DNA of 64,000 bases. It comes from JBJKRF01 sp046704785. GTDB taxonomy: Bacteria > Chloroflexota > Anaerolineae > Anaerolineales > Villigracilaceae. Every line of letters begins with the position of its first letter. Position 1 is the first letter of the stretch. Position numbers and translations under genes: made by a program. The stretch lies in the NCBI GenBank assembly GCA_046704785.1, contig JBJKRF010000055.1, forward strand, positions 3,629 through 67,628, given 5' to 3'. Below, piece after piece: positions 51,456-61,593 of the stretch. Under the pieces are notes generated by a model, which was not told where the DNA came from, did not search any database, and worked only from the letters and a program-made list of their open reading frames with translations.

Positions 51456-54400
51456 TCATCTCATTCTTTCACTGCATAAATTTTTTAGGATTTTCCCAAA
51501 ATTTTGCGATAACTGCTCGATGGTCGAACGACGGTAAACGGTCTCTCCGGAAACCCATTCCCAGTGAAGTTCGTCTCCAATCAGCGTCGTTCTCAGTTCC
51601 AAAAGGTAAGGCCAGACAAGCTCTGGATTCTTGGCATCCCAAAGTGGTCTGTAAATCGGACGAATTAATGATTGATTTCCGTCAAATGGCGTTGCAGCTT
51701 GCCTTGACTCGTGACTGAATACAATCTCAGGTCGGGGCCGGAGCGTTTTCTTGATCGCTTTGTCTCCATTCATGTAGCGCAGTAAATCATAGCTAGCGCC
51801 TCCATGGATTGGACGGCGGTATTGCTCCTTTACCAGCGGTAAGGCTTCCTCAAGGCTTTGAGCACCTTCCAACTTTAATAGCAAAGGGAAGTGTATAACG
51901 CACCATCCCAGCGTACGCGAAAGATCGACACCCTCCAGCGGTAGGTCTCGTCCGTGTCGCAGGACGTCTACATACAGCGGCCGTTCTGCCTTTGCTTGCC
52001 CAATGGCCTCGGCCATGACAGCCAACATGACCTCGATCCATTGCATGTCATACGCTTTCAAGATCGTCTGTTCTAAACGGCCTGTTGTTTCTGCATCAAG
52101 ATTCCCAGCTATCCGATAAAGAGATTTGAAGAGAAGACTGGTATTGGGATGGTCGCGTGGAAGGATGGCAGGCAAAGCCTCGCCCGGCTTGGATTGCCAA
52201 TATCCCAACTCTTGTTGTACCGTCGCGGAATGCGTGTATTCAATTAGTTGCTCAGTCCAATATTTGAACGAGGTTGTTTTGGCGGGGAGTTGGATGCGGC
52301 CTCCTTGCATAAGCTGCTGGTAAGACGTGATGAAATCTTCGAGCAGGATGTTGTTGGAAAAACCATCCGTAATCAGATGGTGAATGGTAAGCGAAAGATA
52401 ACTTGTGGCGCCTGAACCACAATCGAACAGGATTACCCGCAACAACGGGCCATCAGACAGATTCAGGGTGGTTTGAGCCTGCTCGCTGGCCTTGTCCATC
52501 GCCGGGATTCGCTCCGCTTCAGGGAGCGCAGAAAGGTCGACCACAGAAAACGGGATGTCGTCGTCGGGGGGAGCGATCCATTGTGTCCAGCCTGAGCCGT
52601 TTTGAGCAAAACGCAGGCGCAGGGCCTCGTGACGCAGAAGCAGGTTATGGAGCGCCTCCTTCAGTAGCGCAGGATCCGGCCTTAAGGGTGGATCGATTGC
52701 AAAAAAATAGACGATATTGAAGTGATGCGGCTCGATGAAGTTTTGCTCGAAAAACCAACATTGGTTGGGCGACAGCGGGACAAAGCCAGTGGCAGCCGAC
52801 TCCGATTCGCCGATAGTTTCGCTGACAGTGGGGACAATCGCATGAATTGCCTTTGCCAGTTCGGCGATGGTCGGGGATTGGGAAACCGGCTGAAGCGCCA
52901 ATTTCAGGCCAGCCTGGTTCACCCTGGACACGACGCGCATCCATTGCAATGAATCGCCGCCCAATTCAAAAAAGTTGTCGAAAACACCTATCTGGGCGAT
53001 TCCCAATACGTCTTGCCAGATTTTGACCAGTGTCTCTTCCACCGGCGTGCGAGGCGCTGCTGGAGTTCTCTGTTTAGCAGGCGTGGCCAGCGGCTGTGGG
53101 CGCAAAGCCGGGATGTGTTCGTTCGGAATCTTTTCACCCAGCGTATGCAGTCGTTGGTCAGAGTCCAGGGTGGCGCTCTCCAGAATGGCCTGGAAGTCTT
53201 CCATCATGGTCTGAATCGTGGCGGCTTCGAACACGTCTGTGTTGTAATTGAAGTACCCATATAGATTCGCGCCGTCTTCTGCCATGTCAATGCTCAGGTC
53301 GAAAAGCGCCAGACTGTTTTTTAGTATTAACGGACGGAAGGTCGTGCCGGGCACAGTTGGCATGGCGGCGGAAATATTCTGCAGGACGAACATGACCGGG
53401 AAAAGTGGTCCGCGACCACGGTGCATCGGGCGCAGATCGTCCAACACTTGCTCGAAGGGTAACTCTTGGTGGGCGTAGGCCTCGTGGCAGACGTTGCTAA
53501 CCCGCTGAACCAACTCTCGGAAAGTGGGATTCCCTGACAGGTCGGTGCGCAGGGCCAGGATGTTGACAAAATATCCGATGATTGCTTCCGTCTGTTGGCG
53601 GGTACGGTTCGCCACCGGGGAGCGAATCGTGATGTCCAATTGCCCACTGTAACGGGCGAGCAACGTCAGGAAACCGGCCAGCAGGATCATGAATAAGCTG
53701 GCTCCGCTGTCACGACTGAAAGCCTTGAGCATCTCCGTTTGGGCTACTGAAAACTGAATCGAGCGCGTATCGCCTTTGTGACTCGCTATTTCTGGCCGTG
53801 GACAATCCGTGGGAAGTTCCAAGACGGGCATATTTGCCAGGCGCTGTCGCCAATAGGCTTGCAATTTCTCTACTTGTTCTCCTTGTAACCATGCACGCTG
53901 CCAGACTGTGAAGTCGATGTACTGAATGGACGGCATTGGCAATGGCGAGGGTTGTCCCTGGCGGAAGGCTGTATAGAGTATGAGCGTTTCGCGCGCCAAC
54001 ACGTTAACAGACCAGCCATCTGAGATGATGTGGTGCATGTTCAGCAGTAGAATGTACTCTTGCGCGTCTAGTTGCAACAGTTTACAGCGTAGCAAAGGGC
54101 CGCTTGCCAGGTCGAAAGGGGTTTGCGCCTCCTGGGTAGCCAGTTGGATGATTGTGCGCTCCTGTTCTGCCTGTGACAAGCCTTGTAAATCGACACACAG
54201 TAGAGGAAGACTCAGCGTAGCAGCCACTACCTGCACGGGAGTTCCATCTACTGTCTGGAAAGTCGTTCGCAAGCTTTCGTGGCGCTGCACGACTTCATTC
54301 AGGCTGCGTTCCAGGGCCGAGACATGCAATGCGCCGGATAAACGGTAGGCAGATGGCATGTTGTACGCGGCATTTCCCGGATGCATTTGATCGATCAGCC

Positions 54401-54551
54401 ACAGACGATATTGCGCGAACGAAAGCGGCGCACGGGAGCGGTCGCCGTTCCACCGCGGAATCGTCACCCGTTTTGCGGCGATCCCTTTCTTTTCGATGAG
54501 ACGTTCCAGGGCGTCAAGGCGTTTCGGTGAAAGCAGTTTACTGGTTTTCAT
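51456..54551 (-). CDS. NRPS with domains C-T-epimerase-like, no adenylation domain
   Basis: A 1031-residue protein. Condensation domain about 38-460 has intact HHIISDG (173-179). The carrier domain has FFELGGDSL with Ser534. The C-terminal domain from about 590 has the epimerase-type start PNQCWFFEQNF, HHLITDG (724-730), an RTLGWCVIHFP motif and a GASYDLLRY motif. The EGHGRE motif is replaced by VLRHGRD and no FNYLG is found, so racemase activity is doubtful. With no A domain, the carrier must be loaded in trans. The start is at 54551, in a four-base overlap with the glycosyltransferase stop; upstream frame is spurious. Confidence 0.92.
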   Translation of the reverse strand: MKTSKLLSPKRLDALERLIEKKGIAAKRVTIPRWNGDRSRAPLSFAQYRLWLIDQMHPGNAAYNMPSAYRLSGALHVSALERSLNEVVQRHESLRTTFQTVDGTPVQVVAATLSLPLLCVDLQGLSQAEQERTIIQLATQEAQTPFDLASGPLLRCKLLQLDAQEYILLLNMHHIISDGWSVNVLARETLILYTAFRQGQPSPLPMPSIQYIDFTVWQRAWLQGEQVEKLQAYWRQRLANMPVLELPTDCPRPEIASHKGDTRSIQFSVAQTEMLKAFSRDSGASLFMILLAGFLTLLARYSGQLDITIRSPVANRTRQQTEAIIGYFVNILALRTDLSGNPTFRELVQRVSNVCHEAYAHQELPFEQVLDDLRPMHRGRGPLFPVMFVLQNISAAMPTVPGTTFRPLILKNSLALFDLSIDMAEDGANLYGYFNYNTDVFEAATIQTMMEDFQAILESATLDSDQRLHTLGEKIPNEHIPALRPQPLATPAKQRTPAAPRTPVEETLVKIWQDVLGIAQIGVFDNFFELGGDSLQWMRVVSRVNQAGLKLALQPVSQSPTIAELAKAIHAIVPTVSETIGESESAATGFVPLSPNQCWFFEQNFIEPHHFNIVYFFAIDPPLRPDPALLKEALHNLLLRHEALRLRFAQNGSGWTQWIAPPDDDIPFSVVDLSALPEAERIPAMDKASEQAQTTLNLSDGPLLRVILFDCGSGATSYLSLTIHHLITDGFSNNILLEDFITSYQQLMQGGRIQLPAKTTSFKYWTEQLIEYTHSATVQQELGYWQSKPGEALPAILPRDHPNTSLLFKSLYRIAGNLDAETTGRLEQTILKAYDMQWIEVMLAVMAEAIGQAKAERPLYVDVLRHGRDLPLEGVDLSRTLGWCVIHFPLLLKLEGAQSLEEALPLVKEQYRRPIHGGASYDLLRYMNGDKAIKKTLRPRPEIVFSHESRQAATPFDGNQSLIRPIYRPLWDAKNPELVWPYLLELRTTLIGDELHWEWVSGETVYRRSTIEQLSQNFGKILKNLCSERMR

Positions 54552-57500
54552 GGATAAGCCTTCTGAAGCGTAAATTCTTTTTCGATTGAATTTCGCGCTG
54601 TTTGTGCGCCGTTTTCGGCGCGAATCCGTTCGCCCAGCCGAGCGGCGGAACGACTGAAACGCGGGCGGGAAAGCGCCTGGGCGATTGCGGCGCTCAGACT
54701 GGCGGCGGTCAACTGTCCGTGTGGAATGATTGCAGTTGCACAGCCCAGGGCGCGCGCATATTCGGCCCAAATGGGCTGATCTAGGAGATGGGGCACAACG
54801 ACCGTGGGGACTCCCGCGCGAAAGGCGGCGGCGGTGGTCCCTGCGCCCCCGTGATGGACGATACAAGCGGCGCGCGGGAACAGCCATCCGTGCGGCACAA
54901 AGTCGGCAGCGTAGATGTTCTCTGGCAGGCTATGGTTTTGCGCCAGGTTGCCCCCACCGCGTTGGATAATGGCGCGACAACCGGCCTGCTTGATCGCGTC
55001 CAGGATTAAGCCCGTCAGCCTGTTGGAATCGTCGCTGGGCATGCTGCCGAAGGTTATGACAGCCGGCGGTTCTCCCGCCCAGATAAATTCAACCAACTCC
55101 GGGTCGGGTTGCCAGTCTGGTTGGTCGAAGAACCAGTAGCCGGTCAGGTGGTAGTGTGACGGCCACTCGGCCGGTGGTCGAAAGATATGGCGGCTGACGG
55201 CGTATAGGGCGAGTTGGGGCGAAGCTCCATCTGCGCCCAGGGGGTCTGCCAGGGGCGGCAAGCCCACCTGCTGCCGGCAGCGGTTGATGGGCGGCGCGCT
55301 GACTTTGCGCAGCGCGTTGCTGCTCCTGGAGCCGAACGGGGAGAAATGCGTCGATACAAAGGGAATGCCTGTTGCGTCATGCGCCATGCGTGCTGCCGAC
55401 TGAAAAGAGGGGCTGATCAATAGATCGGCCGTTGCGCACAGGCCGCATAATTCCTGAAACATTTGAGGAAGCCAGGGAGCCAACGATTCGACATAGTAAC
55501 GAGTCTGTTCGATGGGATCGGCAATCTCTGCTTGCCGGGCAAAGATTTTGTGCCAGGCATCCAAGCCAGTGCCGACTCCTATGGCAGCAAATCGAAAGCC
55601 GAGGCTTTGAATCCTGTGTTGGTATATCGAAGGCAAAGCAAAGACGAGTTCGTGCCCGACGCTGCGCAACTCATCGGCCAACGCCAATAGCGGCTGCACA
55701 TCGCCAGTTGAGCCGATGCTGGTGATCACTATGCGTTGCGGCGAGACCGCTTGAGCCGGAGTTGGAGACAATTCTTTCGTCGAATGTAGTGGCTGGCCGC
55801 GCCGAGAGTCTTGTACCGCGCTGATGAGTGAACGGCTGGATGGCGCTGCACGGACCTTTTGGAGGCCGTCCCAGAGATCGCTAAATTCGGCGGCGTCGGA
55901 CGTGTCACATACCAGGCGATGCCGTGTTTCCAGCAGCAAGCTTTTGAGCGCATCGGACGGCATTTTGGTTTTGACGAGCGGGTACGTGATGACCTGGCCT
56001 GTTTGTTGGCCCGAATAGATGCGAAAGGGGTCCAGGTTGCCAAAATAGTAGTCGCTGTATGGGTCGGTTTCACGGATCAACTGCTCGCGCAGATATTGGT
56101 CTGTTACGTTGGTGGCCGTCAGGATGTGGCGGCCAAAATCTGCTGCGCTGAATTCGACCGGCATCCAGCCATATTGTGGAGTGTAGAATTCGGCCCAGGT
56201 ATGAGTCAGTATATTGTAGATGCGTCCGGTTACCACGGTGCGCTGAGGAGAGTCGGGGGACAGTTGTCGGCCAAACAGGGCCCCGTACTGTTCACGGGCC
56301 GGGATTCTCATCAGGCGACAGAGATTGACAAACAGGCGGGCCAGATGCACACACGGGCCGAAGCCGGTTTCCAGCACCAGATAATCGGCTAAAAAGCTTT
56401 GCAGGTACCGCCGGTTGTTCAGTATCCAGAGATAGATTGTGTGCGCCATGGCGTATTGGTTTCTGGCGGGCCCTGCCAATATCTTTTTTAGAAGCGCCTC
56501 GACCTTGGGAAGTTGGGCGACAGGGTACGTTGGCGTTAAATATTGGCTGCTGGTAGCGATGGGCGCTGGACTTGCGTTGTTTTCTGGCAGCAAATGTTCT
56601 TGCAGGTCGCACTCGAACTCGTAGCGCAGCAGGATGCTCCCGTCCGACTGGGTCGCCTGCGCCAGGGGAAATTCTGAAATCATCGTTCGTTCGCTGTCGG
56701 CGTAGCGAAGCAGGACTTCCGGCTCGCAGCGCACAATCTGTACGTTGGATTGACAGGCATGTGCGGCCGGCAAAGGAATATTTAGCGTGGCGTTGAAAGA
56801 GCCCTGCGAAAAAGTGGCTTGAGGAATGCTTATTTCATAGACGCCGCGACAGTGGAAAATAAGCGCTGCGCTGCTCGATGGGCTCTTGCCTTCCTCGGGC
56901 GAGGATGCGGATCCGTTCTGCGGATGGGGAATCTGCTCCCGAATCCAATGGTAGCGTGTGTGCGCCAGTTCGTACTGCTGATAGGTCGTGTTTTTGCGTA
57001 GCCAGTTTGTCGTATGGTCGAAATCGAAATAAAAGCGTTGATTGCGCCGTTGGGTAACCAGGCCTCGGGCGATGGCCTGATCCAGATAGGATTCGATCTT
57101 GTCGCGTGGAATCCCCGAATGTTCACAATAATACTCGACCATAAAATCTTTGTCGCAAACGCAGTCGGCCCAGGCTGCTTGCCGGTAAACGCGGTAAAAC
57201 TCCTGGCGGATGTCGATATCGGGTAATTCCTGTTCGGCAGCGAGGAGCGTCAACAGGCTATCGAAAACAGGAGACGGCGGGGCCGGATCGGGCCGGTCTT
57301 GATAGGCGAACCACAAATTGAGCAGGATGACCAGCAAGTAAGGATGGCGGTAGAAGAACGCCTGCCGCTCGACCAGCGTGTTGTTGCGGTCTCCCTGGCC
57401 GGCGTGATACATGTGATAGGCCCGCGCGTCGGGCGCGCAGCCAAAGTGCGCTCCCGTTGTCCACAGGCGTATGCCCAGATCGGTGTCCTCCGTGCGTCGC

Positions 57501-58162
57501 ATGGACGTATCGAATCCCCCGACTTTCTCGAAAGCTTCCTTGCGCGTAGCCACATTGGACGTAATCAGCGAATAAGCACATAGCAAACTCTTCGGATACT
57601 GCTGACATACCCCAGGAAGTTGCGCTTCGATTTTCGCCATTGCATAGCTGGGGTACATGCCCGGCTGCGCATTGCTATGCAGTCGAGTAAACTGTTCGAT
57701 AACCTGGGTTGTGAACAGTTCATCGGGCGCAATTCCTAACATTTGTCCCAGCACAGCAGGCCGGATATCCGGGTCGGCTCCCAGATGGAGATGATAGCGG
57801 CCGCCCGATACGACATCCAGCGATGGAGCCTGCGCAAACGCTGCGGCGTATTTTTGCAGCCAATCCGGGGCAGGGAGCATATCGGCGTCGAGAAACACCA
57901 GGAGGTCGCCGGTAGCTTGGACGCAAGCGGTATTGCGCGCTTGCGAGCGCCCCAGGTTGGTAGGATGGGAAAAGTGATGTAGGTTGATCCCGGTGTTGCG
58001 CCGGCGCAGGAAAGTTGACGTGCCATCCGTAGAGCCATCATCCACGATTAAGCACTCGAACTGGTCGCGGGGCAAGGTCTGGGCCTCCAGGCAACGGATT
58101 ACCAGTTCGAGCGTCGAACGGCTGTTAAACGCCGGTATCACGATGCTGAAAAGGGGACTCAT
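54548..58162 (-). CDS. Trifunctional GT2 glycosyltransferase-transglutaminase-GT1 glycosyltransferase
   Basis: A 1204-residue fusion. Residues 1-280 are a GT2 glycosyltransferase (SIVIPAFNSRSTLELV, DDGS 41-44, DAD 92-94, TEDTDLG 224-230). Residues about 300-560 are a linker with no recognised domain. Residues about 565-680 are a transglutaminase-like core: GFGPCVHLARLFVN with Cys604, THTWAEFY with His654, then GWMPVEFS with Glu670 where Asp is usual. Residues about 810-1195 are a GT1/UGT-like glycosyltransferase (STGDVQPLLALADELRSVGH; VHHGGAGTTAAAFRAGVPTV). Start and stop overlap the neighbouring NRPS genes by four bases, so it belongs to the assembly line. No membrane span or signal peptide is evident. 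Confidence 0.9.
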   Translation of the reverse strand: MSPLFSIVIPAFNSRSTLELVIRCLEAQTLPRDQFECLIVDDGSTDGTSTFLRRRNTGINLHHFSHPTNLGRSQARNTACVQATGDLLVFLDADMLPAPDWLQKYAAAFAQAPSLDVVSGGRYHLHLGADPDIRPAVLGQMLGIAPDELFTTQVIEQFTRLHSNAQPGMYPSYAMAKIEAQLPGVCQQYPKSLLCAYSLITSNVATRKEAFEKVGGFDTSMRRTEDTDLGIRLWTTGAHFGCAPDARAYHMYHAGQGDRNNTLVERQAFFYRHPYLLVILLNLWFAYQDRPDPAPPSPVFDSLLTLLAAEQELPDIDIRQEFYRVYRQAAWADCVCDKDFMVEYYCEHSGIPRDKIESYLDQAIARGLVTQRRNQRFYFDFDHTTNWLRKNTTYQQYELAHTRYHWIREQIPHPQNGSASSPEEGKSPSSSAALIFHCRGVYEISIPQATFSQGSFNATLNIPLPAAHACQSNVQIVRCEPEVLLRYADSERTMISEFPLAQATQSDGSILLRYEFECDLQEHLLPENNASPAPIATSSQYLTPTYPVAQLPKVEALLKKILAGPARNQYAMAHTIYLWILNNRRYLQSFLADYLVLETGFGPCVHLARLFVNLCRLMRIPAREQYGALFGRQLSPDSPQRTVVTGRIYNILTHTWAEFYTPQYGWMPVEFSAADFGRHILTATNVTDQYLREQLIRETDPYSDYYFGNLDPFRIYSGQQTGQVITYPLVKTKMPSDALKSLLLETRHRLVCDTSDAAEFSDLWDGLQKVRAAPSSRSLISAVQDSRRGQPLHSTKELSPTPAQAVSPQRIVITSIGSTGDVQPLLALADELRSVGHELVFALPSIYQHRIQSLGFRFAAIGVGTGLDAWHKIFARQAEIADPIEQTRYYVESLAPWLPQMFQELCGLCATADLLISPSFQSAARMAHDATGIPFVSTHFSPFGSRSSNALRKVSAPPINRCRQQVGLPPLADPLGADGASPQLALYAVSRHIFRPPAEWPSHYHLTGYWFFDQPDWQPDPELVEFIWAGEPPAVITFGSMPSDDSNRLTGLILDAIKQAGCRAIIQRGGGNLAQNHSLPENIYAADFVPHGWLFPRAACIVHHGGAGTTAAAFRAGVPTVVVPHLLDQPIWAEYARALGCATAIIPHGQLTAASLSAAIAQALSRPRFSRSAARLGERIRAENGAQTARNSIEKEFTLQKAYP

Positions 58163-61100
58163 TGCGCGGTTCCCAATATGTCTGGCGGCTCATCATCCTC
58201 CAGCTCTGCGAGCATCGCATCGATTTCCTCATCCGACATCCCCGCAATCAGATTTAGCGTGGCCACAATCTCTTCCATGTCACCGTTGCCTGTATGATTC
58301 TGTATCAAAGCCTCGGCGACTCCGGCGACGGTTGGGCTTTCAAAAAACAGCGCAATAAGTGGCTCCTCCACGCGCAAGGCCTCCTGCAAATAGGCCATCG
58401 ACTGAACGGCCAATAAGGAGTTCCCGCCTAATTCGAAGAAGTTATCATAAATTCCCACGCGCTCGACATCGAGAATGTCTGCCCACATTTGGGCCAGCAC
58501 TTCTTCCACGGGGTTGCGCGGCGCGGCATATCCTTCATCCAGTCCCGACCGGTCGATGTCTATTTTGAGCAAAGCTTTGCGATCCACTTTGCCCGTGGCT
58601 GTTGATGGTAAAGTATCCAGGAAGACAAATGCCGATGGAACCATGTAGTCTGGCAGGCGCTGCTTGGCAAAATCGCGCAGCTCCTTTTGTGCGGGGGAGG
58701 CAAGCGGATCGACTGCGACATAAGCCACCAATTGCTTGTCCTCGGACGTTGGCTCTGCGACCGGCCCTGACGACTTTACCTGCCCCATCACAGCTGCCTC
58801 ACGGACGCCCGGATGCTGAGCCAGAACCGCTTCCACCTCTCCCGGTTCGATGCGGTAACCGCGAATCTTGATTTGATAGTCGGTCCGTTCCAGGAAGTCG
58901 AGCGAGCCGTCCGACTGGAAACGGGCAAGGTCTCCCGTCTTGTAAAGACGCGCCCCCGGTTCCGGGCTGAAGGGGTCGGGGATGAAGCGCTCGGCTGTCA
59001 ACGCGGGACGATTGTGGTAGCCTCGCGCCAGGTAGTCCCCACCGATGTAGATCTCTCCCGGTAGTCCAAGGGGAACCGGTTCGAGTTGCTGGTCGAGCAG
59101 ATAAATACGGGCATTCGAAATGGGGCGTCCCACCGATATGTTATGCGTGGTCGTATCCTGTTCAGGCGGCGCAGGATAAGCTGTCACCACGCCGGTGACT
59201 TCCGTCATCCCAAACATATTGACCAGTTGCGCCGTCTGGCCAAGGTCCTGAGTCCAGGCGCGCAGAATGTCGGAGCGCATTACTTCGCCAGAAGAGATGA
59301 TCATGCGCAATTTGTTTTCCAGCAGGGTTTTGCGCTTTTCCGTCGGCGTGCTGCGCAATACCCCAATGCAGTTTCGCCAATAGGACGGCGTCACCCCCCA
59401 GTGAGTGACATCGTAATCTTTCATCAACTTGAACAGCGCCAGGGGATCGTGTACCTGCTCATGGGTCGCAATGACAACTCCCGCGCCTGCGCAGAGCGGC
59501 GCCATGAACTGACGCACCGACGCTGAAAAAGAGAACGACTGGGCATGCAGATGCCGGTCCCGTTCTGTCAGCCCCGTCACAGCTTGAAGCGCCTGTATGT
59601 GGGACCACAGGCTGGCGTGTGTGATCATGACGCCTTTCGGTTCTCCGGTGGAGCCTGATGTGTAGATAAGATACACCGGATCGTCGGCAGACGTCAGGCA
59701 TGTGGGGTTTTCCGTGCTGTATTGTGACAGGGCCGGCCTGGCGGTGTCCAGGCAAACCAGAGATGCCCCAAGTTCAGCCAACTCGTCGCGCAAGCTGCTT
59801 TGCGTTACCAATATGGTGGCCTGGGTATCCGCCAGGATGAATCGTCTCCGCTCTTGGGGATAACGCGGATCGACAGGTACGTAAGCCCCACCTGCCTTGA
59901 TGATTCCCAGAATCCCTATCAATGTGTCGGCGCAACGTTCCATGCAGATGGCAACCCGATCTCCCGCGCTGACGCCCAGTGTGCGGAGATGGTGCGCCAA
60001 CTGGTTCGCGCGGCCGTTCAATGTTTGGTAGGTTAGTGAGTCGAACTTTACATCCGATGACGTTTGTCCTATCACCGCGATTGCGTCTGGTGTTTTGGCC
60101 GCTTGCGCCTCGATCCATTCGTGGACACATTTCCCGTGCTCGTAATCACGTTTGGTGTCGTTCCAGGTGACCAGTATTTGTTCCCGCTCGGCTTCCGATA
60201 TAAGATTAAGGCGCGTGACGGGTTGATCCGGATTGGCAACGATGCTGCGCAGCAAAGTTTCCCAATGATTCAACAGGCGTGCCACAGTTTCTTTTTTAAA
60301 TAAATCGGTACTGTATTTCCAGAGAGTCACCAACTGTCCATCCACTTCTGCAATCGTCAGTGCCAGATCGAATTGAGCGGTCTGCTCTTCCAGCGACAGT
60401 CCCTCCAGACGCAATCCTCCGGCAGTCGCTTTTGCGCCTTCGAAGCCTAAAATCAGCGCCGTCAGGTCTTGCCCTTCCGACAGGTCCACTTGCTGAAAGT
60501 CGAAAAAGGCCTGGAAGAGTGGCGAGTGGCTGAAGTCTCGCTCTGGATGAAGTTCTTCCACCAGTGTTGCGAAGGGATAATCCTGATTCTCTTGGGCGGC
60601 CTGGACAGTTTGTTGTACTTGCGCAAGAAATTGAGTGAAGGCAGGATTCCCGGCCAGGCTGGCGCGCAAGACAACCGAGTTAGACAAATACCCGACGATA
60701 TTCGCAAATTCGTTCTGCGCCCTCCCCGACATGGGCGACCCAACTAATATTTGCTCTTGCCCTGTATAGCGATGAAGTAATACGTGAAAAGCTGCCAATA
60801 GTGTTGTATAGAGTGTTGTATTTTGCGCGTAGCCAAAATCCCTGAGCTGCAACATAAGCTCTCTATCCAAGACACAAACTTGCGAAGACCCACGGTAAGC
60901 CTGAATCGGTGGGCGCGGCCAATCATTCGGGAGATTTAGGATAGGGAGTTTGCCAGCTAGTTGCTTCTGCCAGTAGTCCGACAATTGTTCGCCTCGCGGG
61001 CCTGCTATTAAACCTGTATGCCAATCGACGTAATCGGCATAAGTAGCTGCCTGTGGAGGAAGTGGTGTAGCTGTTTTGGCCTGTTCTGCTTCGTATAACA

Positions 61101-61593
61101 GGCCTAATTCACGGATCAGCGTCACTTGCGATTGAAAATCCGCCACAATGTAATGTGTAACCAGCAACAGGATATGTTCCTCTTTTGAGCGGGTGAAGAG
61201 ATAGATTCGCAGCAGCGGGCCTTTTTCCAAATTGAACGGACGGCTGGCTTCGATGGCGAGACGACGCTTTAGCGCTGTCTCGCTCCAGTCGGTTGCGTCC
61301 TCCTGCTGAAAGAAAATCTCCGGCTCCGCTTCGACGCGCTGGACCTTTTTCCACCCGGACAGTGTAAATACCGTGCGCAGGGCCGCGTGACGCCTCGCCA
61401 GCGCCTGCAAAGCGCGACGCAAAGCAGGGATGTCGAGCGCCATCCGTAGCCGCATGGCAACGGGAAAATTGTATGCGCCACTATCCGGCGCCATTTGATA
61501 AATGGTCCAGAGAGCTTGCTGGCCAATCGATAATTCGAATTCATCCGGAGTTTCTTGCCGGAGGGCTCTGGCATCGGGGGAAGAAAGGCTCAT
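58159..61593 (-). CDS. NRPS with degenerate condensation domain, unusual adenylation domain and carrier domain
   Basis: A 1144-residue C*-A-T protein. In the C domain (about 20-460) HHxxxDG reads HYIVADF (147-153): the catalytic second His is Tyr and Gly is Phe. The A domain (about 490-1005) has LIYTSGSTGEPKG, YKTGDLARF and the A10 Lys1002. In A4, FSFSASVRQF puts Ser690 where Asp235 (GrsA numbering) binds an alpha-amino group. My hand-aligned ten-residue code is S-A-R-G-I-S-M-G-V-K, which matches no substrate I know. The carrier has FFELGGNSL with Ser1059. An acidic tail follows. AGGAG precedes the start. Confidence 0.93.
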   Translation of the reverse strand: MSLSSPDARALRQETPDEFELSIGQQALWTIYQMAPDSGAYNFPVAMRLRMALDIPALRRALQALARRHAALRTVFTLSGWKKVQRVEAEPEIFFQQEDATDWSETALKRRLAIEASRPFNLEKGPLLRIYLFTRSKEEHILLLVTHYIVADFQSQVTLIRELGLLYEAEQAKTATPLPPQAATYADYVDWHTGLIAGPRGEQLSDYWQKQLAGKLPILNLPNDWPRPPIQAYRGSSQVCVLDRELMLQLRDFGYAQNTTLYTTLLAAFHVLLHRYTGQEQILVGSPMSGRAQNEFANIVGYLSNSVVLRASLAGNPAFTQFLAQVQQTVQAAQENQDYPFATLVEELHPERDFSHSPLFQAFFDFQQVDLSEGQDLTALILGFEGAKATAGGLRLEGLSLEEQTAQFDLALTIAEVDGQLVTLWKYSTDLFKKETVARLLNHWETLLRSIVANPDQPVTRLNLISEAEREQILVTWNDTKRDYEHGKCVHEWIEAQAAKTPDAIAVIGQTSSDVKFDSLTYQTLNGRANQLAHHLRTLGVSAGDRVAICMERCADTLIGILGIIKAGGAYVPVDPRYPQERRRFILADTQATILVTQSSLRDELAELGASLVCLDTARPALSQYSTENPTCLTSADDPVYLIYTSGSTGEPKGVMITHASLWSHIQALQAVTGLTERDRHLHAQSFSFSASVRQFMAPLCAGAGVVIATHEQVHDPLALFKLMKDYDVTHWGVTPSYWRNCIGVLRSTPTEKRKTLLENKLRMIISSGEVMRSDILRAWTQDLGQTAQLVNMFGMTEVTGVVTAYPAPPEQDTTTHNISVGRPISNARIYLLDQQLEPVPLGLPGEIYIGGDYLARGYHNRPALTAERFIPDPFSPEPGARLYKTGDLARFQSDGSLDFLERTDYQIKIRGYRIEPGEVEAVLAQHPGVREAAVMGQVKSSGPVAEPTSEDKQLVAYVAVDPLASPAQKELRDFAKQRLPDYMVPSAFVFLDTLPSTATGKVDRKALLKIDIDRSGLDEGYAAPRNPVEEVLAQMWADILDVERVGIYDNFFELGGNSLLAVQSMAYLQEALRVEEPLIALFFESPTVAGVAEALIQNHTGNGDMEEIVATLNLIAGMSDEEIDAMLAELEDDEPPDILGTAQ

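Noticed and set aside
51456..52780. Calling the last domain of the C-T protein a second ordinary condensation domain
   Set aside because: The PNQCWFFEQNF start, the RTLGW motif and the GASYDLLRY motif belong to the epimerase-type branch, although key residues are changed.
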